A stretch of DNA of 39,969 nt, taken from Rivularia sp. MS3 (GTDB lineage Bacteria > Cyanobacteriota > Cyanobacteriia > Cyanobacteriales > Nostocaceae). Where the stretch lies: contig JAHCMI010000084.1 of NCBI GenBank assembly GCA_019192545.1, positions 1 through 39,969 on the forward strand, written 5' to 3'. This document shows positions 1 to 8,496 of the stretch, one piece after another. The notes under the pieces are model-generated. The model saw only the letters and a list, made by a program, of their open reading frames with translations. It had not been told where the DNA came from and ran no database searches. The position numbers and the translations under genes were made by a program. Each line of letters opens with the position of its first letter. The stretch's first letter is position 1.

Positions 1-712
1 GGGTTTGGCTGTTATCTTCTAACCGGGTGCTAGGGGAATTGTTATGTGATATGTTTTCCCCTAGCACCTCGTCATTATCAACAGAGGGAATTGGAAAATA
101 TACAACTCCATAATTTTCAAATACTTCTCTAAACTTCTGCCAATTGTTACCCCAATAAACCAATACATGAGACTGTCTGGCTGACGACTTGGGTTGGTAA
201 TCTTGACCTAAAAACTTAATTCTCCCTTTCCAAAAACATACAGGTTGAGTTTTCAAAACTGGAGATAACCAATTGGTATCGGTAGCAGCGGGTACAAGAG
301 CAATTGCTTCATCCACATTACCCGTTTCAAATTCTAGTTGCAGCTTCTTCATCCAAACACCAGGATGCGAATACGGGGGGTTTATATAAACCTTCCCGCA
401 CCAAGGCTGTTCCAAACCGTTATCAGCAAAAGTATAATGCTTTGCTGCTGCTATGTGCCGTCCATCGTCCGCGCAGGGGTCAAGATTTATTTCTCCCAAA
501 ACCTGTATGACTAATTCAACGATGTGAGGTGGGGAATACCAACAATCAGTTTTCTTGCTACGCGCTGTTTCTTTTAAAGAAGTTTTAGAACTAGTTTGTG
601 GAAAAGCAGAACCATCGTCCCAAGCAGAATCATACTTTACACCATCCCAGTCACCTTTGTGGTTTTGTGAATCTGGGACACGATATTGCTCGATATCGAA
701 AAGCATCGTCAT
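1..712 (-). CDS. Phage-type DNA N6-adenine methyltransferase (Dam family), partial at left edge
   Basis: Reading the minus strand from an ATG at 712 gives 237 codons without a stop before the window ends, so the C-terminus is missing. The frame carries a DPCAD motif (about residues 78-82), a YINPPY motif (109-114) that fits the catalytic [DNS]PP[YFW] motif of N6-adenine methyltransferases, and GRIKFLG (about 163-169). This order is typical of the phage Dam family (PF05869 type), which methylates adenine with S-adenosylmethionine. An AAAGGA ribosome site lies just upstream of the ATG. The gene starts 35 bp after the stop of the polymerase-like gene on the same strand, so the two are probably co-transcribed. 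The target site cannot be read from sequence. An ATG two codons downstream is an alternative start. Confidence 0.85.
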   Translation of the reverse strand, partial: MTMLFDIEQYRVPDSQNHKGDWDGVKYDSAWDDGSAFPQTSSKTSLKETARSKKTDCWYSPPHIVELVIQVLGEINLDPCADDGRHIAAAKHYTFADNGLEQPWCGKVYINPPYSHPGVWMKKLQLEFETGNVDEAIALVPAATDTNWLSPVLKTQPVCFWKGRIKFLGQDYQPKSSARQSHVLVYWGNNWQKFREVFENYGVVYFPIPSVDNDEVLGENISHNNSPSTRLEDNSQT

Positions 713-747
713 TTTTTGCTAATCCTTTGTTATCGGCTTATGTAAAT

Positions 748-3700
748 TCAACGATCGTCGCGTTCAATATCTTTAGCTATTTCAGCAGTCTTTTTCGGAG
801 CAGGTAAATTTCGTCTATCAAATTTTTGTGTTTGGGGATTATATGTGGCGATCGCCATATTATGACTAGCAACAAAATCCACAATACCAATGGTTTGAGC
901 GTCTTTAATTCCAATCGCAATATCTGATGGTTCCTTCATCAATCCGATTGCATCTTCTACGGACAAACTACCGATAAAATCAATAGTTATATCTTGGTGT
1001 TCTGCTGCAAGTTGCTTAATAGTTCTTAAAGCTGAAGACTCTGTAGGTAAGTCAGAAACATCAACAAACTGTACCTTCTCATAACCCAACTCAGCAGCAC
1101 GTTCAACAGCCCGATGGAGCATATTAGACATCATTTGCTCTGCCCTCTGTTGAAGTTTGTTGTTTACAGAAGCTTCAAAAAATAAAACTGTGCAAACCGG
1201 CTTATTACTTTCCTCATAATTTTCATTCTGCTGTTCTGAGGTAGTTTCAATTTGTGGAAATTTTACTGTAGAAGGGTCAATTACAATATCCGCATAGCTA
1301 GCAGGAGCATATTTTAAGGTACCAGAAAAACTAAACCCTTGAATTGATTTACCAACAGCAGCTAGCTTTTCTTGTAAAAATTTGACTGATTTTTTATTAA
1401 CGGTTCCTAATATTTGATTATCAATCTTCGCAAAAACAGTTGGTGCTTTGCGGGGGTTAGTTTGTCCTATAGCTAAAGTAATATTTTCTTGTTCGTTCTG
1501 CCACTGACGAGATTCAAAAGCGTATTTATTAACATGATCAATTTGCAATTTATTATCGGAATTTTTCAAACTGGTGATAATAACGCTTTTACTAGGAGGA
1601 GAAGTTATAGCAGCAATCGCTTCATACCCAGGTAGTAAATGAGGAGAAGAAGCATCAATAGTACCTAGCTTTTTACCTTCTACAATTATCCAACGCGCAG
1701 TTTGATTTGGGGCACGAGGATTAATTCCATTTTCAAACTTTATTGGGACTTTTTCACCAGTAAAGTTTCTGTCAGCATAATGATTAAACTGAGTACCAAG
1801 CACTCTCATTTGAGTAAACTGTAACTGATTTAATTGACCTATAACTTCGTCAGGAAATATAGCAAACGATACACCTGCTTTCTTTTCTCCCGACGAATAG
1901 TTTTTATTTTCTTCGGTATGGCTAACATCATGAATTGCAGCCGCTAGCTGTAGCTTTTCATTATCAGGAGTACTTTCTCTTATTGATTCAACGTATTCTA
2001 AAGTTTGCTGTTTTAAAGCATCAATCATACCATCGCTAATACCGCAATTAAATTCAACATTACCTTGTTTTATTGTCATTCCAGGTTTTAGATTATGTTC
2101 TCGGATAGACTTCATGCTGATTGTGCCAATAGTTATATCTACGTCTTTACCATCGGAATTTTTTGATTTAATAGCAGCCTTAAAAATATGGGGCATATTT
2201 TTTGATGGTTTTCTTGATTCTATTGCAATAGTCAATTTTGAAAGCTGCCAAAAATCAAAATCCTTAGCAATATCAAATGAAATTAAATTAGTAATCTCTA
2301 GTTGTTTTCCTGTAATTGGAGAAGTAATAGTTAAGTACGGACCCCGTTCGAGTTTCTTCGATTCTTCAAGCTGAATACGTTGTTTAATTAACGAGTTATA
2401 ATGACTTTTGATTTCTTTAGCTATATTAATAATTTTATCAGTAAATTCAACAGTAGGATATAACTTTCTAAATTGCTCAATAGGTCTTGCCGTAATTTGG
2501 CTTTGTTCAAAAATTTGGTTTGTTTGTTGAATCATTAAGTCAATAGGACTATGACCATTACTTTTCATACCTTGACGAGTGAAAGCTTCTGGATTTTTCT
2601 TATCAGCTAACCATTCAACTTCTTTATAACCTGTTATTTTTTGACAATAGTTAATAATTTCATTATCAGGACGTAAAGCACTTTTGGGTCCATCTGTTGC
2701 AACTTGTAGTTCGTTACTAAGATGAGCAACGCAATCAAATAATATCTTTTTTACTTGATGTAGTTTTTCCTCAAGTTCTACAGAATCAATCGAATTAATA
2801 TTAGTTGAAGCAACTGGTCTTATTTGCTCTATTATTTTATCTGGAATTGCTAGCTTTTGTTGTTCATGTTGTTGTAATAGTTTATTAAAATGTTTTGATA
2901 AATGTCTCAAATATTCAAATTTACCAGATTGAGGCATTGCACAAATTTCGGATTGTAGGGCTAAGTTCTTCTGAATTTCGTTAGCAATGATTCCAATCTT
3001 ATTATCCATCGCTTCAACAGCAATTTCTTCAAAAGTTCCTTGGTAGGGTATTTTCTCTTTTTTGATAATATCGGGATAGCGGTTCTTTGATAAATTATGA
3101 AGTTTGACTTCAATTGCCAATTGAGGAAAATCCTTACTAGGTGCAAATGCTAATAAATCACCATCAAAATCACATTGCATATTATCCATTGCTGTTTTTG
3201 GATGGATATAAACACATCCATCTAACATTTTAGGTAAATGTTTATTTTTTAAAGTAATAACACCATTAGAATTAATTAATGGCGAACGAGTAACTATAAT
3301 TTCTTCCTTTTCATCTAAATATGGTATACATATTTCATCGCACTTTAATTCCAAACTTGGTTGAGCTAAACCAGAAGTAAACTTGATGGAGCGTCCAGTT
3401 GCGATATCTACCCACTGTTTACGTACAAAATCTTGAAGTTCGCTCATAATCTTTGGATGTTCAATTAACTGACAATAATTATTTACATCAGCTGTTAGTA
3501 GCGAATAAAGCAACAAATCTTTCTGAGCGCAATCAACATTATCTCTATCATTATGTTTTTCATCTTCTCTATCAGAATCTAAATCGTCAAATATAGAAAA
3601 TTTATTATTTAAATCTAAATATTTTGGTTCCAAATCTAATTGAAAATTTTGTTGACATAAAGCTTTACGTTTTTCATAGTTTTCAATATATCGCTGCGCT

Positions 3701-4548
3701 AATTTCAAAGGGTCTTTTTGAACAGTAGCCAATTGTTCTGCTTGTTGTTTTATAATAGGTAAAATTTCTTGTTTTACTGCATGAGGATAATTGACTAAAA
3801 ATTGAGTACCCAAACTATGCTCTCGATATAATGCTAATGATTTCACACCCAAACCAATAGAAAGCGTATATTTTCCAGGTTGAATTGCATCTTCTCCTTT
3901 TCTTCCTTTAAAAGAAGACGTGGCTAGCACCATATCGCAACCAAATTTTGAACGGAAATTACCATCTTTAAGATTACCGTCCATAGTAAAAAATGAGTTT
4001 CCCAATTTATCCAATCGCGCTGGTGCAAACGTACCCTTAGCAATTCTCATAACTGGACTTTGTGCTTGAGGTCTAATACCAAGACGAAATTGAAAAGCAC
4101 GGGAAGCTATATTATTTGAGATAGCAAAATCTTTATCAATTAAACCCTTACAATCACCCACCAGTTTTTTTGCATCACTTTTTGCAATCGCACCACCGTT
4201 CTCTCCAGTAACATCATCAACAAGTAAAATTCTGACATTTTCTAATTCATGAAAACTTCGACAGGGTGTAAAAGGTAAAGGATATGCTGCACCATCGGAA
4301 GGATTTGGGTATAGTTTAGAGCGGATAGTCGGGTCACTAGCAAAATACATTCTTTTACCCGCACAAAATTGTAAAGTCATTCCGTTATGTTCTTGTAAAT
4401 CTTGAGGAATAGTAGCTTTAGGATAAGCAGTACCAATACTAAATTTGACATCCCTGAATAAGTATTCTGCAAGGGTGTTTTCTAGTTTTTCCTCTATTCG
4501 AGTATCCTGTTTAGTTTTAGTGTCAAAGTGTTTGAGTTTTAAAACCAT
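748..4548 (-). CDS. Single-chain two-barrel RNA polymerase-like protein (RdRp/YonO-like), 1266 aa
   Basis: The protein has the landmarks of the double-psi beta-barrel polymerases (RNAP beta', eukaryotic RdRp, phage YonO). In order: SRAFQFRLG (149-157) followed by RIAKG (168-172), recalling the AFQ-R-G...KG segment of RdRps with its catalytic lysine; VTRSP (419-423), matching the R-x-P of RNAP beta'; HPKTAMDNMQCDFDGD (449-464), matching the metal-binding DFDGD loop; DNKIGIIANEIQ (515-526), like the LG-IAN helix after the DxDGD of RdRps; and ATDGPKSALRP (617-627), like the AVD-KTG motif. Residues 700-1266 are extra: three beta-rich segments with a GT(I/V) signature near 808, 962 and 1048, then an alpha/beta domain of unknown kind (about 1117-1240). 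The gene is 35 bp upstream of an adenine methyltransferase. Activity and template (DNA or RNA) are unknown. The motif assignment is by eye, but the co-linear set makes chance unlikely. Confidence 0.75.
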   Translation of the reverse strand: MVLKLKHFDTKTKQDTRIEEKLENTLAEYLFRDVKFSIGTAYPKATIPQDLQEHNGMTLQFCAGKRMYFASDPTIRSKLYPNPSDGAAYPLPFTPCRSFHELENVRILLVDDVTGENGGAIAKSDAKKLVGDCKGLIDKDFAISNNIASRAFQFRLGIRPQAQSPVMRIAKGTFAPARLDKLGNSFFTMDGNLKDGNFRSKFGCDMVLATSSFKGRKGEDAIQPGKYTLSIGLGVKSLALYREHSLGTQFLVNYPHAVKQEILPIIKQQAEQLATVQKDPLKLAQRYIENYEKRKALCQQNFQLDLEPKYLDLNNKFSIFDDLDSDREDEKHNDRDNVDCAQKDLLLYSLLTADVNNYCQLIEHPKIMSELQDFVRKQWVDIATGRSIKFTSGLAQPSLELKCDEICIPYLDEKEEIIVTRSPLINSNGVITLKNKHLPKMLDGCVYIHPKTAMDNMQCDFDGDLLAFAPSKDFPQLAIEVKLHNLSKNRYPDIIKKEKIPYQGTFEEIAVEAMDNKIGIIANEIQKNLALQSEICAMPQSGKFEYLRHLSKHFNKLLQQHEQQKLAIPDKIIEQIRPVASTNINSIDSVELEEKLHQVKKILFDCVAHLSNELQVATDGPKSALRPDNEIINYCQKITGYKEVEWLADKKNPEAFTRQGMKSNGHSPIDLMIQQTNQIFEQSQITARPIEQFRKLYPTVEFTDKIINIAKEIKSHYNSLIKQRIQLEESKKLERGPYLTITSPITGKQLEITNLISFDIAKDFDFWQLSKLTIAIESRKPSKNMPHIFKAAIKSKNSDGKDVDITIGTISMKSIREHNLKPGMTIKQGNVEFNCGISDGMIDALKQQTLEYVESIRESTPDNEKLQLAAAIHDVSHTEENKNYSSGEKKAGVSFAIFPDEVIGQLNQLQFTQMRVLGTQFNHYADRNFTGEKVPIKFENGINPRAPNQTARWIIVEGKKLGTIDASSPHLLPGYEAIAAITSPPSKSVIITSLKNSDNKLQIDHVNKYAFESRQWQNEQENITLAIGQTNPRKAPTVFAKIDNQILGTVNKKSVKFLQEKLAAVGKSIQGFSFSGTLKYAPASYADIVIDPSTVKFPQIETTSEQQNENYEESNKPVCTVLFFEASVNNKLQQRAEQMMSNMLHRAVERAAELGYEKVQFVDVSDLPTESSALRTIKQLAAEHQDITIDFIGSLSVEDAIGLMKEPSDIAIGIKDAQTIGIVDFVASHNMAIATYNPQTQKFDRRNLPAPKKTAEIAKDIERDDR

Positions 4549-4646
4549 AGTTAGTTTGTGGAGTCTAAATTTTCTTTACGGTAGTTGATAGGCAATTACT
4601 ATATGTAAACTAAAATAGAGATTGGTATCAAAAGGTAGGTATATAA
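4549..4646. promoter_or_regulatory. Divergent promoter region between the polymerase-like gene and the small + strand genes
   Basis: This 98-bp AT-rich gap separates two outward-facing genes, so it must hold the promoters for both directions. I cannot pick convincing -10/-35 boxes. An AAAGGTAGG ribosome site lies just before the + strand ATG at 4647. Confidence 0.4.
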
Positions 4647-4853
4647 ATGAGTAATCAGCCAAAAACAAGTAGATATCAGATAGTTTCATCGATGACCCCC
4701 GATGAACTTCTGAGTGAAGGGTATGCTAACTATGATGATTTTTATGACCCTTCAATAGAAGAGCGTCAAAAAGAAGCAGCCAGAGATGAAGAAGAAACGA
4801 GAAAGAATGCTAAATCCCAGGAATATTGGGATAAATATTACACAGAGTTTTGA
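4647..4853 (+). CDS. Small acidic hypothetical protein, 68 aa
   Basis: Not recognised. The 68-residue product is highly charged, with an acidic middle and a Lys/Glu/Arg-rich helix-prone C-terminal half (about residues 36-60). It has no membrane segment and no cysteine. A good ribosome site (AAAGGTAGG) precedes the ATG, which supports it as a real gene. It starts divergently from the polymerase-like gene and sits 53 bp before another small gene on the same strand, so the two probably form a short operon. Function unknown. Confidence 0.6.
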   Translation: MSNQPKTSRYQIVSSMTPDELLSEGYANYDDFYDPSIEERQKEAARDEEETRKNAKSQEYWDKYYTEF

Positions 4854-4906
4854 TATGAATCCGATTTAACGGTAAATGCTCTCTATTCGAGTGAGATGTA
4901 CGGAAA

Positions 4907-5185
4907 ATGACTAAAAAAGGTAAGTCAAAACCACGCAAACAGTCTTTATGCAGATTATGCAAGAAAAATCCTACCTGGCGTTACAAAAACTCAGATGGAA
5001 CTGTTTGTAAGCGTTGCTACCATAAACACGTTTGGGCTGAAAGACCGAGTGCAAAAAAATCTCAAAAAACTGCTGCAATAAATAGTGAATTTGAAGTCGA
5101 AGATATAGAATCATCTCAAGAATTAATTTTCGATGGCTACACCGGAGAATTTTATCCGGCTGACCAATACTATTGGTGGTTGTGA
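4907..5185 (+). CDS. Small zinc-finger protein, 92 aa
   Basis: A basic N-terminus is followed by two CxxC knuckles, C15-x2-C18 and C34-x2-C37, spaced by 15 residues. This is the pattern of a four-cysteine zinc ribbon or treble-clef finger. The second half is acidic and ends in aromatic residues (YYWW near the C-terminus). Such small zinc proteins usually bind nucleic acid or a protein partner, but I recognise no family. A GGAAA ribosome site precedes the ATG. It follows the 68-aa gene on the same strand and faces the membrane-protein gene that ends at 5214. Confidence 0.65.
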   Translation: MTKKGKSKPRKQSLCRLCKKNPTWRYKNSDGTVCKRCYHKHVWAERPSAKKSQKTAAINSEFEVEDIESSQELIFDGYTGEFYPADQYYWWL

Positions 5186-5213
5186 GTAGAAAATTTGATT
5201 TACAACTTAATTG

Positions 5214-5936
5214 TTAGTTTTGAGGAACAAATTTGCGTTTATCTGGTGGAACTACCCATACAGTGCAGAATCCTGACCTGGCTTTGCGGTTATATTGCGA
5301 TAAGGTCACACCCAACTTTTGAGCATCCTTGAGACATTCTCCATTTTCCAAATAACCGCGATTCCAATTAATCAAGTCTTTCGCAAATTTTCCCTCACTC
5401 GACATAGCCCATTTCATCGCGTTCAGCTCGTCCCAAGTCAGATTATTAGATTTCACCAAGCTATATCCCTTTCCTAAAATACCAACAATCCAAGGTGGTA
5501 TCGTTACTCCTCCGATAAAACCAGCTCCAAAAATAAGAAAGAATACAATAGCAGCCGGATAAATAGAATTGATAATATTCCGACCTTCACGAACTAAAGA
5601 TTCATGAATCAACGCTTGCGCTGCTCGGTTAATTGCTACTTTCTGCCTTTGGACAGCAACTTGTTCTACTTTCTCCAAGTTATTGGCTAAATCTTGATTC
5701 CAAGTTTTAAAAAGTACTTTTAATGTTTCTGGTGCATCCTGCAACATTGCCTCCAATTGTCCAGTTGCAACCAGTACAAGAAATAATGGGTCATCTTTTG
5801 ATAAACCACTTCTAAAAGCGAAATCAACCACTCGCTGCTTAAATTCTTCACTCTTCCCTTTCAAAGCCTCAGCAAGTAACTCATCGGGAGTTTTTGGTTT
5901 TTCTTCTTTACTTTCGGAAGCATCATCTGTACTCAT
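5214..5936 (-). CDS. Membrane-anchored protein of the partition operon (possibly DUF6753 type), 240 aa
   Basis: The first 120 residues are charged and helical, with a coiled-coil-like stretch near 85-110. One strong hydrophobic segment (about 124-150) is broken by a GG and ends in PPWIVGIL, so it is one long or two short membrane helices. The last 75 residues are soluble. The ATG overlaps the stop of the ParA/MinD-like gene by 4 nt (ATGA), which indicates translational coupling. From memory the sequence resembles a cyanobacterial plasmid family annotated DUF6753, but I cannot check this. A role as membrane partner of the upstream ATPase is inferred only from the coupling. Confidence 0.65.
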   Translation of the reverse strand: MSTDDASESKEEKPKTPDELLAEALKGKSEEFKQRVVDFAFRSGLSKDDPLFLVLVATGQLEAMLQDAPETLKVLFKTWNQDLANNLEKVEQVAVQRQKVAINRAAQALIHESLVREGRNIINSIYPAAIVFFLIFGAGFIGGVTIPPWIVGILGKGYSLVKSNNLTWDELNAMKWAMSSEGKFAKDLINWNRGYLENGECLKDAQKLGVTLSQYNRKARSGFCTVWVVPPDKRKFVPQN

Positions 5937-6928
5937 TGAATTAGCTCCGTTGCAGCTAAAGAAGCATAAGCCACTTTGAGGAAATTTTTCACCCGCTGTT
6001 TAGGAATAACTTTGAGTTCGGGATGTGCGATCGCCATGTCAAAAGTTATCCCCAAACGGTCAATCATATTACGTTCCCAGAATGGAAACTTAGGGAAATC
6101 CATGATAATAAAGTCATGGTCGCTAATAGCTTGTTTAAATTTTGGCATCTCATTTATATACTCCCATTCATCGCATAATCCTTGATTTCTCACAAATACA
6201 TGAACAATGTCATTTCCGAAATCATCCAGTGATTTAAGAAAGAAATTCACTGAGTCAATCCCTCCCATACAAACAAACCACTTAATAAACTTGATTGAAT
6301 TATCTCTACCCAAATTGACTAAATCATTACGTTGTATCCAATTAGTAACATTGGAATAAACCTGAGCGGGTAGATTAACAAGTACAGATTTTTCAAAAGC
6401 TAAATCAAATATTTTATCAGCTTCAAATGCCAGCTTCTCATCATCGCTAAAATAAGCAACTTCAACCGAGGGGTAAATCGTAGCAATATCTTTGTTGCTG
6501 ATATCAGCATCAACAATTGCAATATCGTAAGCGATGGAATTACAGTATTCAATAAACGTCCTACTGAAAAACGATTTACCGCACCCCCCTTTTTCTCCAT
6601 CAATAAGATGAATAATTGTTGGTTCTTTGAAGCTATTTTCTTTATTTACCCTCACAAAACCATTAGTCGATGCTTGTTGCTTTTCTTCGCTGTCATCATT
6701 ACTTTGAATAGATTCGACCTTTAATTCTTCGTTAATTTTACTTTCCGTAACTTCTTGGGATATTTCGTTACCATCAATTTCTTTATCCCAGTCGTCTACT
6801 TTTTCATTCGTTGATAACTGATTTTTGTCCATATTTAATTTTTCGGAGTTATTTTCTGTGTGCATATCTTCTTGAATAGTTGATATAGTATTTTGTGTTC
6901 TTTTCTTTTTAGATTTTCTATAGCTCAT
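5933..6928 (-). CDS. ParA/MinD-like P-loop ATPase, 331 aa
   Basis: Residues 1-100 are a low-complexity, charged, probably disordered region. A SIMIBI-type ATPase domain then begins with a deviant Walker A, GEKGGCGKS (111-119). It carries the signature lysine (K113) used by ParA/MinD proteins, and IVDADIS follows at about 138-144. A later IIMDFPKF is a plausible Walker B or switch region. The C-terminal part is less conserved than in classical ParA. The protein probably binds ATP and positions cargo or a membrane partner. It is third in an operon after ParM- and ParR-like genes and overlaps the membrane-protein gene by 4 nt. It could instead be a conjugation-associated ATPase. Confidence 0.75.
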   Translation of the reverse strand: MSYRKSKKKRTQNTISTIQEDMHTENNSEKLNMDKNQLSTNEKVDDWDKEIDGNEISQEVTESKINEELKVESIQSNDDSEEKQQASTNGFVRVNKENSFKEPTIIHLIDGEKGGCGKSFFSRTFIEYCNSIAYDIAIVDADISNKDIATIYPSVEVAYFSDDEKLAFEADKIFDLAFEKSVLVNLPAQVYSNVTNWIQRNDLVNLGRDNSIKFIKWFVCMGGIDSVNFFLKSLDDFGNDIVHVFVRNQGLCDEWEYINEMPKFKQAISDHDFIIMDFPKFPFWERNMIDRLGITFDMAIAHPELKVIPKQRVKNFLKVAYASLAATELIQ

Positions 6929-6954
6929 GAAATTACCTATTTGAAAAATTATTG

Positions 6955-7338
6955 CTACATAAAGTTACTTAATCCAGCATCATCGTAAACATTATTTTCT
7001 GTATTGTTATCGTCCAAATGAAAGTCTTTACTCCGAGAAAATGGTGTTGATGGATAATGAATTAATTTTGGAGCAGAAACATCTTCTAATCCTGCTAGCT
7101 CAATAATCTCTTGTGTTTGTTTTCTCAAAACTTGTATACAATTTCGAGCTATCCGCTGTACTTCTTTTTTATCCTCGGAGTAATCAGCCACAGCATGAGT
7201 TAACCAAAACGAGCGTACCGCTAAAAGCATCATTTGGGTTTTACCCATCATCAGATTGGACTGAATATATTTCATCAACTGAACATCTACTGTTTTGCGT
7301 GGTTGATAACGCCAACGAAAATCCATCTGTCTAACCAT
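6955..7338 (-). CDS. ParR-like small DNA-binding adaptor (candidate), 127 aa
   Basis: The protein starts basic and has a segment VDVQLMKYIQSN followed by helices around residues 30-70, compatible with a ribbon-helix-helix fold. The C-terminal 40 residues are acidic and Asn/Asp-rich. It lies 8 bp after the ParM-like actin gene, the usual place for ParR, which binds the centromere and caps the actin filament. Sequence alone would not identify it, so the call rests on position, size and the beta-helix-helix look. The start could also be the second Met (residue 5). Confidence 0.5.
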   Translation of the reverse strand: MVRQMDFRWRYQPRKTVDVQLMKYIQSNLMMGKTQMMLLAVRSFWLTHAVADYSEDKKEVQRIARNCIQVLRKQTQEIIELAGLEDVSAPKLIHYPSTPFSRSKDFHLDDNNTENNVYDDAGLSNFM

Positions 7339-7346
7339 CTTTTTGA

Positions 7347-8456
7347 TTAATTACCTATACGTTGCGAAAAGTATAAAAATACGCTGTAAACATCAGCCAA
7401 ACGACTGCCTAAACCGAAGCTATCGACTTGTGTTGGAATATCTGTACCCACTCCCCATAAACAAGGTGTTCCAGAATAATGAGAATTTAGCTCTCTTCTC
7501 ATATAGTCAGCGGTTCCACCGCAAAACAAGATTTCTGAAATCAAGTTTCGGGCAACTACTTGGTTTAACCAACTTGTAAGTACTGCTGCATATTCGCTTC
7601 TAGCAAGCTTTATGCTTGTTTGTATTTGCATCAATTCATGGCGTTTATTGATATTATTGGTACTTTTCAACAACTTTGTTAGGGGAGTAGTAGAAATATC
7701 GTTACCAGCAGCCACCACAGCAGGAGCCAATTGTGAAGGATTTTGTCCGGAAGTTCTAGCAACTACTTTCTCTAATAATCGAATCATTCCTAAATCCGAA
7801 GTCTTTCCGTCAGGTGCAATTATTCCCCTATCGCTGATTAACACCGACGCATTTCTATAACCTACCATCACCAATGCAATAGTTTTAGTTTTGATTTGCT
7901 GTCCTAATTTCTTTTGGTAGGCAAGATATATTCCCGCACCTTCAGGTAAGCACTTGAATTCAGTTAATTTAACCTGGATTTTTCCTGTTGGTGTGATGAA
8001 ACCAGCAAGTATTGCTTCAAGATTTTTATGAAAACTATCTCTATTTTCAAACTCCCCTGGTGGTAACAAGCAAATCAGCGCCAATCGAATTTTTTTACCC
8101 AACTGAAGTTTCTCGGAGATAGCCCAAACAAAAGCTAATGTTTTAGCTATTGCGCGTTCGTACTTTAATTCTTTCAACCCCTGGTTTGCATAATACTTAC
8201 TTTTAGCTAAATATCCCACAGCAAAGGTTTCACCCATGTAATTAACCCATGCAGCATTTTCTGGCTCGGTTACACCTAATATTTCAGAAGCTACTGAATC
8301 TAGAGAAATTTTGACTACCTCTGGTTCCATTACTAGGGATGCTGTTTGATTCTGTATTGAAGTGGAATAAATACCTTTGGTTGAACTTCCTCCAAAATCC
8401 AAAGCGAGAATTAACAGAGGAGAAGAATTATTTTTTCGTTGAGTGTTTTTACTCAT
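7347..8456 (-). CDS. parM-like: ParM/StbA-like actin-family ATPase, plasmid segregation
   Basis: Actin-fold hallmarks are visible. The phosphate-1 loop ALDFGGSSTKG lies at residues 18-28 and the adenosine motif EILFCGGTADYM near the C-terminus. The phosphate-2 region (about LVMVGYRNASVLISDRG) is degenerate compared with the usual DxGGxTxD. The length (about 370 aa) suits the ParM/Alp group. Such proteins polymerise with ATP and push plasmid copies apart. The open frame reaches 8498 with a TTG; I chose the ATG at 8456 because the actin core begins right after it, but the ATG at 8480 is possible. It heads the operon with the ParR-like, ParA-like and membrane-protein genes. Confidence 0.8.
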   Translation of the reverse strand: MSKNTQRKNNSSPLLILALDFGGSSTKGIYSTSIQNQTASLVMEPEVVKISLDSVASEILGVTEPENAAWVNYMGETFAVGYLAKSKYYANQGLKELKYERAIAKTLAFVWAISEKLQLGKKIRLALICLLPPGEFENRDSFHKNLEAILAGFITPTGKIQVKLTEFKCLPEGAGIYLAYQKKLGQQIKTKTIALVMVGYRNASVLISDRGIIAPDGKTSDLGMIRLLEKVVARTSGQNPSQLAPAVVAAGNDISTTPLTKLLKSTNNINKRHELMQIQTSIKLARSEYAAVLTSWLNQVVARNLISEILFCGGTADYMRRELNSHYSGTPCLWGVGTDIPTQVDSFGLGSRLADVYSVFLYFSQRIGN

Positions 8457-8496
8457 AGAATTTTGTTTACAAAAATGCATTTTTCGGTAGGAAAAC

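Noticed and set aside
598-807. 69-codon + strand frame near the left edge
   Set aside because: It is antisense to the methyltransferase start and the end of the polymerase-like gene.
1870-1950. Possible HD hydrolase motif AAAIHDVSH in the C-terminal part of the polymerase-like protein
   Set aside because: Only a short match; the other metal-binding His and Asp of an HD domain are not found at suitable spacing.
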